Source of the DNA: Agarophyton chilense
Lineage: Eukaryota > Rhodophyta > Florideophyceae > Gracilariales > Gracilariaceae
Length of the DNA stretch: 64,000 bases
Assembly: GCA_030374765.1 (NCBI GenBank)
Contig: JARGXX010000115.1
Coordinates: forward strand, 186,001-250,000
Direction of reading: 5' to 3'
In this document: positions 62,344 to 64,000 of the stretch, piece after piece
How positions within the stretch are numbered: position 1 is the stretch's first letter
Layout: each line of letters begins with the position of its first letter
Program-made: the position numbers and the translations under genes
The notes under the pieces: generated by a model
What the model was told of the DNA's origin: nothing
Databases searched by the model: none
What the model saw: the letters and a program-made list of their open reading frames with translations, nothing else

Positions 62344-63183
62344 TGTAGGACAATGCCCACAAGGGGGAAAACCTACGAAGACGTCCGGATCTTCCTCTCA
62401 CGAGGTAACCGGCGCGGTAGAGACCTCCCAGGGATCGGCGCGCAATGCCGGGTGTAAGCCGGAGCCGAACCGTCGCGACGGGTGCAGGGAGGCTGAAAGA
62501 AGCCGAGAATATCCGCCGAAGCGGTGCTTGCGTATCCTCTGAGGAGGCAAAACCCACGAGAGTGGCGAGCACGACAGGTTTCAGTGCGAGCCGCAAGAGC
62601 GGGAATTTCCCAATGAAGGGGAGGAAATGGGAAGGAAATGGGAACGGAGGCAAGAGGGCGAGGTTGACCACGAGTCGCAAGAGGGGACTCGGGAATAGCC
62701 GGCACTGCCGGGTGTAGCAAACCGTATACACGGGCGGAACCACGGAAGTGGGAATAGATACCCAACACACGAAGGCTGCTTGAACGTCCAAGGGGGTTGG
62801 GAGGCCGTGCACCACGGGAAATCCCTCCGTAAGGAGTTGTATATCCGCGCAGGCGGTTCGACCCAGAGCCAAGATCTGGGAGACCAAGATCACCCTTGTT
62901 GGGGAGACTTTACTGGACCGGCGGCCGCGAGGCCGGCGGCCTAAGTACTGTAGTCACCGTAGAATAGAATAAATAAAGTCTATCCTAAATAGCTAAATGT
63001 CCGTCTAACAAAAGGGGCCAATCTGGCGGCCACGTGTATGGCACCTGGTCCCGCCGGTGCATCACCGGCGTTCCGGCCATCGCCGTAAAAACGGATTACT
63101 CCTAATCATAACGAGGTTGCACGCCGGAGGCTCCGGAAAAAACTTAAGTCCCCAAAAACCTCCCTGGAGGACGTTGCTCTTCA
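62344..63183 (-). repeat. 5' LTR of gypsy element
   Basis: 840 bp, about 98% identical to 54419-55282 apart from the 24-bp indel. TG...CA ends; followed on the plus strand by TTTTG, the target duplication. Confidence 0.92.
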
Positions 63184-63188
63184 TTTTG

Positions 63189-63650
63189 TACATATTAGTA
63201 AGCAGAAAAGCAGACAGGCGAGCAAGTATGTAGAGAGGACTGTGATGGGCATCCTTATGGGCTACGTCAACGGCCAATTATACAAGGTTTTCTATACGGG
63301 GAAGCAAGATCCAACGTCTCAATAGACGTACGGTTCAATGAAAATCTGATAAGATGGTACAAAGCGACAGGGGATAGTGTTGACAATCATGTATCGCCTA
63401 AAGCGCGGAATGTCTCGCGCAGTGTAGAAAAAGTTCAGAACATTGTCGAGAAGCAATAGCAGGCCACCAAAGCCTCTGTAGTCGTCAAGTCGGAACCGGA
63501 AGAGATGTTTGAATATACGATATCTGAGTATAGCTACAATCCAGAGATGTTGACATAAATCTCACCTGATGTAGCATTCTGCACTGTCGGAATACAGATG
63601 GAAGATTTATTGGCTAAGTATGATGATACTCATAAGTGAGTGCAACGGCT
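63189..63650 (+). pseudogene. Degenerate Ty1/copia element, right part (integrase C-terminus)
   Basis: Immediately after the gypsy target duplication the plus strand reads M-G-I-L-M-G-Y-V-N-G-Q-L-Y-K-V, then V-R-F-N-E-N-L. This is the G-Y...Y-K-V...V-x-F-x-E pattern that ends copia integrases, and it follows logically from the part ending at 54418. Stops and a frame change are present. A linker-like acidic stretch comes after. Confidence 0.65.
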
Positions 63651-63786
63651 AGGATGAACTTAGGAAGCGGCACCGCGAAGATGGTCCGTGAGGTGGTATG
63701 TTACACGTGGAATTTCGTTCTGCCACGGCGCATCTGATTCGACTCTTTGTGGGGAAAACCCGGATTGACAATGGCGCATATACTGT

Positions 63787-64000
63787 TGTAGGACAATGCT
63801 TGGAGCGGAAATACCACGAAGATGTTCGGGATCTTCTTCTTTTGAGAGACACGCCTCAGGCGGAGGAGACGCGTCCCAGCAGAGCATAGAAACAGAGCCA
63901 CTCTGGAAAGGCACAACGGAGTCGGGTGTAAGACCAAGGCCAATCCGGCGGGATATACGTAGAGTGTTTAGGTGAGCACGGCACAGTCCGGGGTGTGACC
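63787..64000. repeat. Diverged LTR-like sequence of the gypsy family, cut by window edge
   Basis: TGTAGGACAATGC at 63787 is identical to the start of the LTRs at 54419 and 62344. Further matches follow in the same order: ACGAAGATGTTCGGGATCTTC against ACGAAGACGTCCGGATCTTC, and CGGGTGTAAGACCAAGGCC against CGGGTGTAAGCCGGAGCC. It is probably an older or related LTR in the same orientation, continuing beyond the window. Confidence 0.5.

Larger units (their letters stand above)
54419..63183 (-). mobile_element. Non-autonomous chromo Ty3/gypsy retrotransposon, 8765 bp
   Basis: The LTRs are at 54419-55282 (864 bp) and 62344-63183 (840 bp); TTTTG flanks both sides (54414-54418 and 63184-63188). In element orientation (minus) the order is 5' LTR, primer site, gag, protease ORF, chromodomain, then an ORF on the opposite strand, polypurine tract and 3' LTR. 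The RT, RNase H and integrase regions of the related old element are absent; only an I-D-Y-R-R-F stub remains. The two LTRs differ by about 17 substitutions, a 24-bp indel and two 1-bp indels, so the insertion is fairly recent. Movement would need enzymes supplied in trans. Confidence 0.9.

Overview
The window looks like nuclear DNA of a multicellular red alga, most likely a florideophyte of the Chondrus/Gracilaria type. The evidence is indirect. The host genes are intronless and widely spaced, there is an algal-type nitrate-reductase-like gene, there are secreted glycine/proline-rich proteins, and copia elements of an algal-looking lineage are present. The species call is an inference; 'a eukaryote with compact single-exon genes and a heavy transposon load' is what the sequence shows directly.

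About 40 of the 64 kb is transposon. From left to right: (1) 1-2523, the 3' end of a chromodomain Ty3/gypsy element with an antisense ORF and a truncated LTR. (2) 2.5-8.9 kb, mostly unassigned, with one hypothetical ORF and a broken hAT transposase. (3) 8906-10990, a PLP-dependent amino-acid decarboxylase gene. (4) 11401-20439, a DNA transposon (TA duplication, palindromic terminal boxes, broken transposase plus a YqaJ-like nuclease) that carries a fresh, complete Ty1/copia element at 15021-20200. (5) 20723-23368, a nitrate-reductase-like gene lacking the molybdenum-ligand cysteine and the cytochrome b5 domain. (6) 26303-33273, a pogo/Tigger-like transposon interrupted by a second copia element at 26763-31755. 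(7) About 33.3-42.0 kb, an old, decayed chromo-gypsy element with recognisable gag, protease, RT, RNase H, integrase, chromodomain and a remnant of the same antisense ORF. (8) 42.4-43.3 kb, a decayed retroelement gag. (9) 47377-48186 and 49724-50764, two paralogous secreted repeat proteins. (10) 51.7-52.2 kb, a RecQ helicase fragment and a 27-bp minisatellite. (11) 52.7-63.7 kb, a decayed copia element split by an 8765-bp non-autonomous chromo-gypsy element (54419-63183) with LTRs and target duplication intact. (12) From 63787, a diverged LTR of the same gypsy family running off the right edge.

The best candidate for something undescribed is the roughly 600-residue ORF on the strand opposite to gag-pol in the chromo-gypsy family. 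It is open in two copies, is recognisable in a third, much older copy at the same place between chromodomain and 3' LTR, and matches no family I know. The nitrate-reductase-like protein is the most interesting host gene: its overall fold is intact, but residues and a domain needed for classical nitrate reduction are missing, and it begins with a likely acylation signal. Host genes here do not form an operon or pathway; they are single genes between layers of nested insertions.
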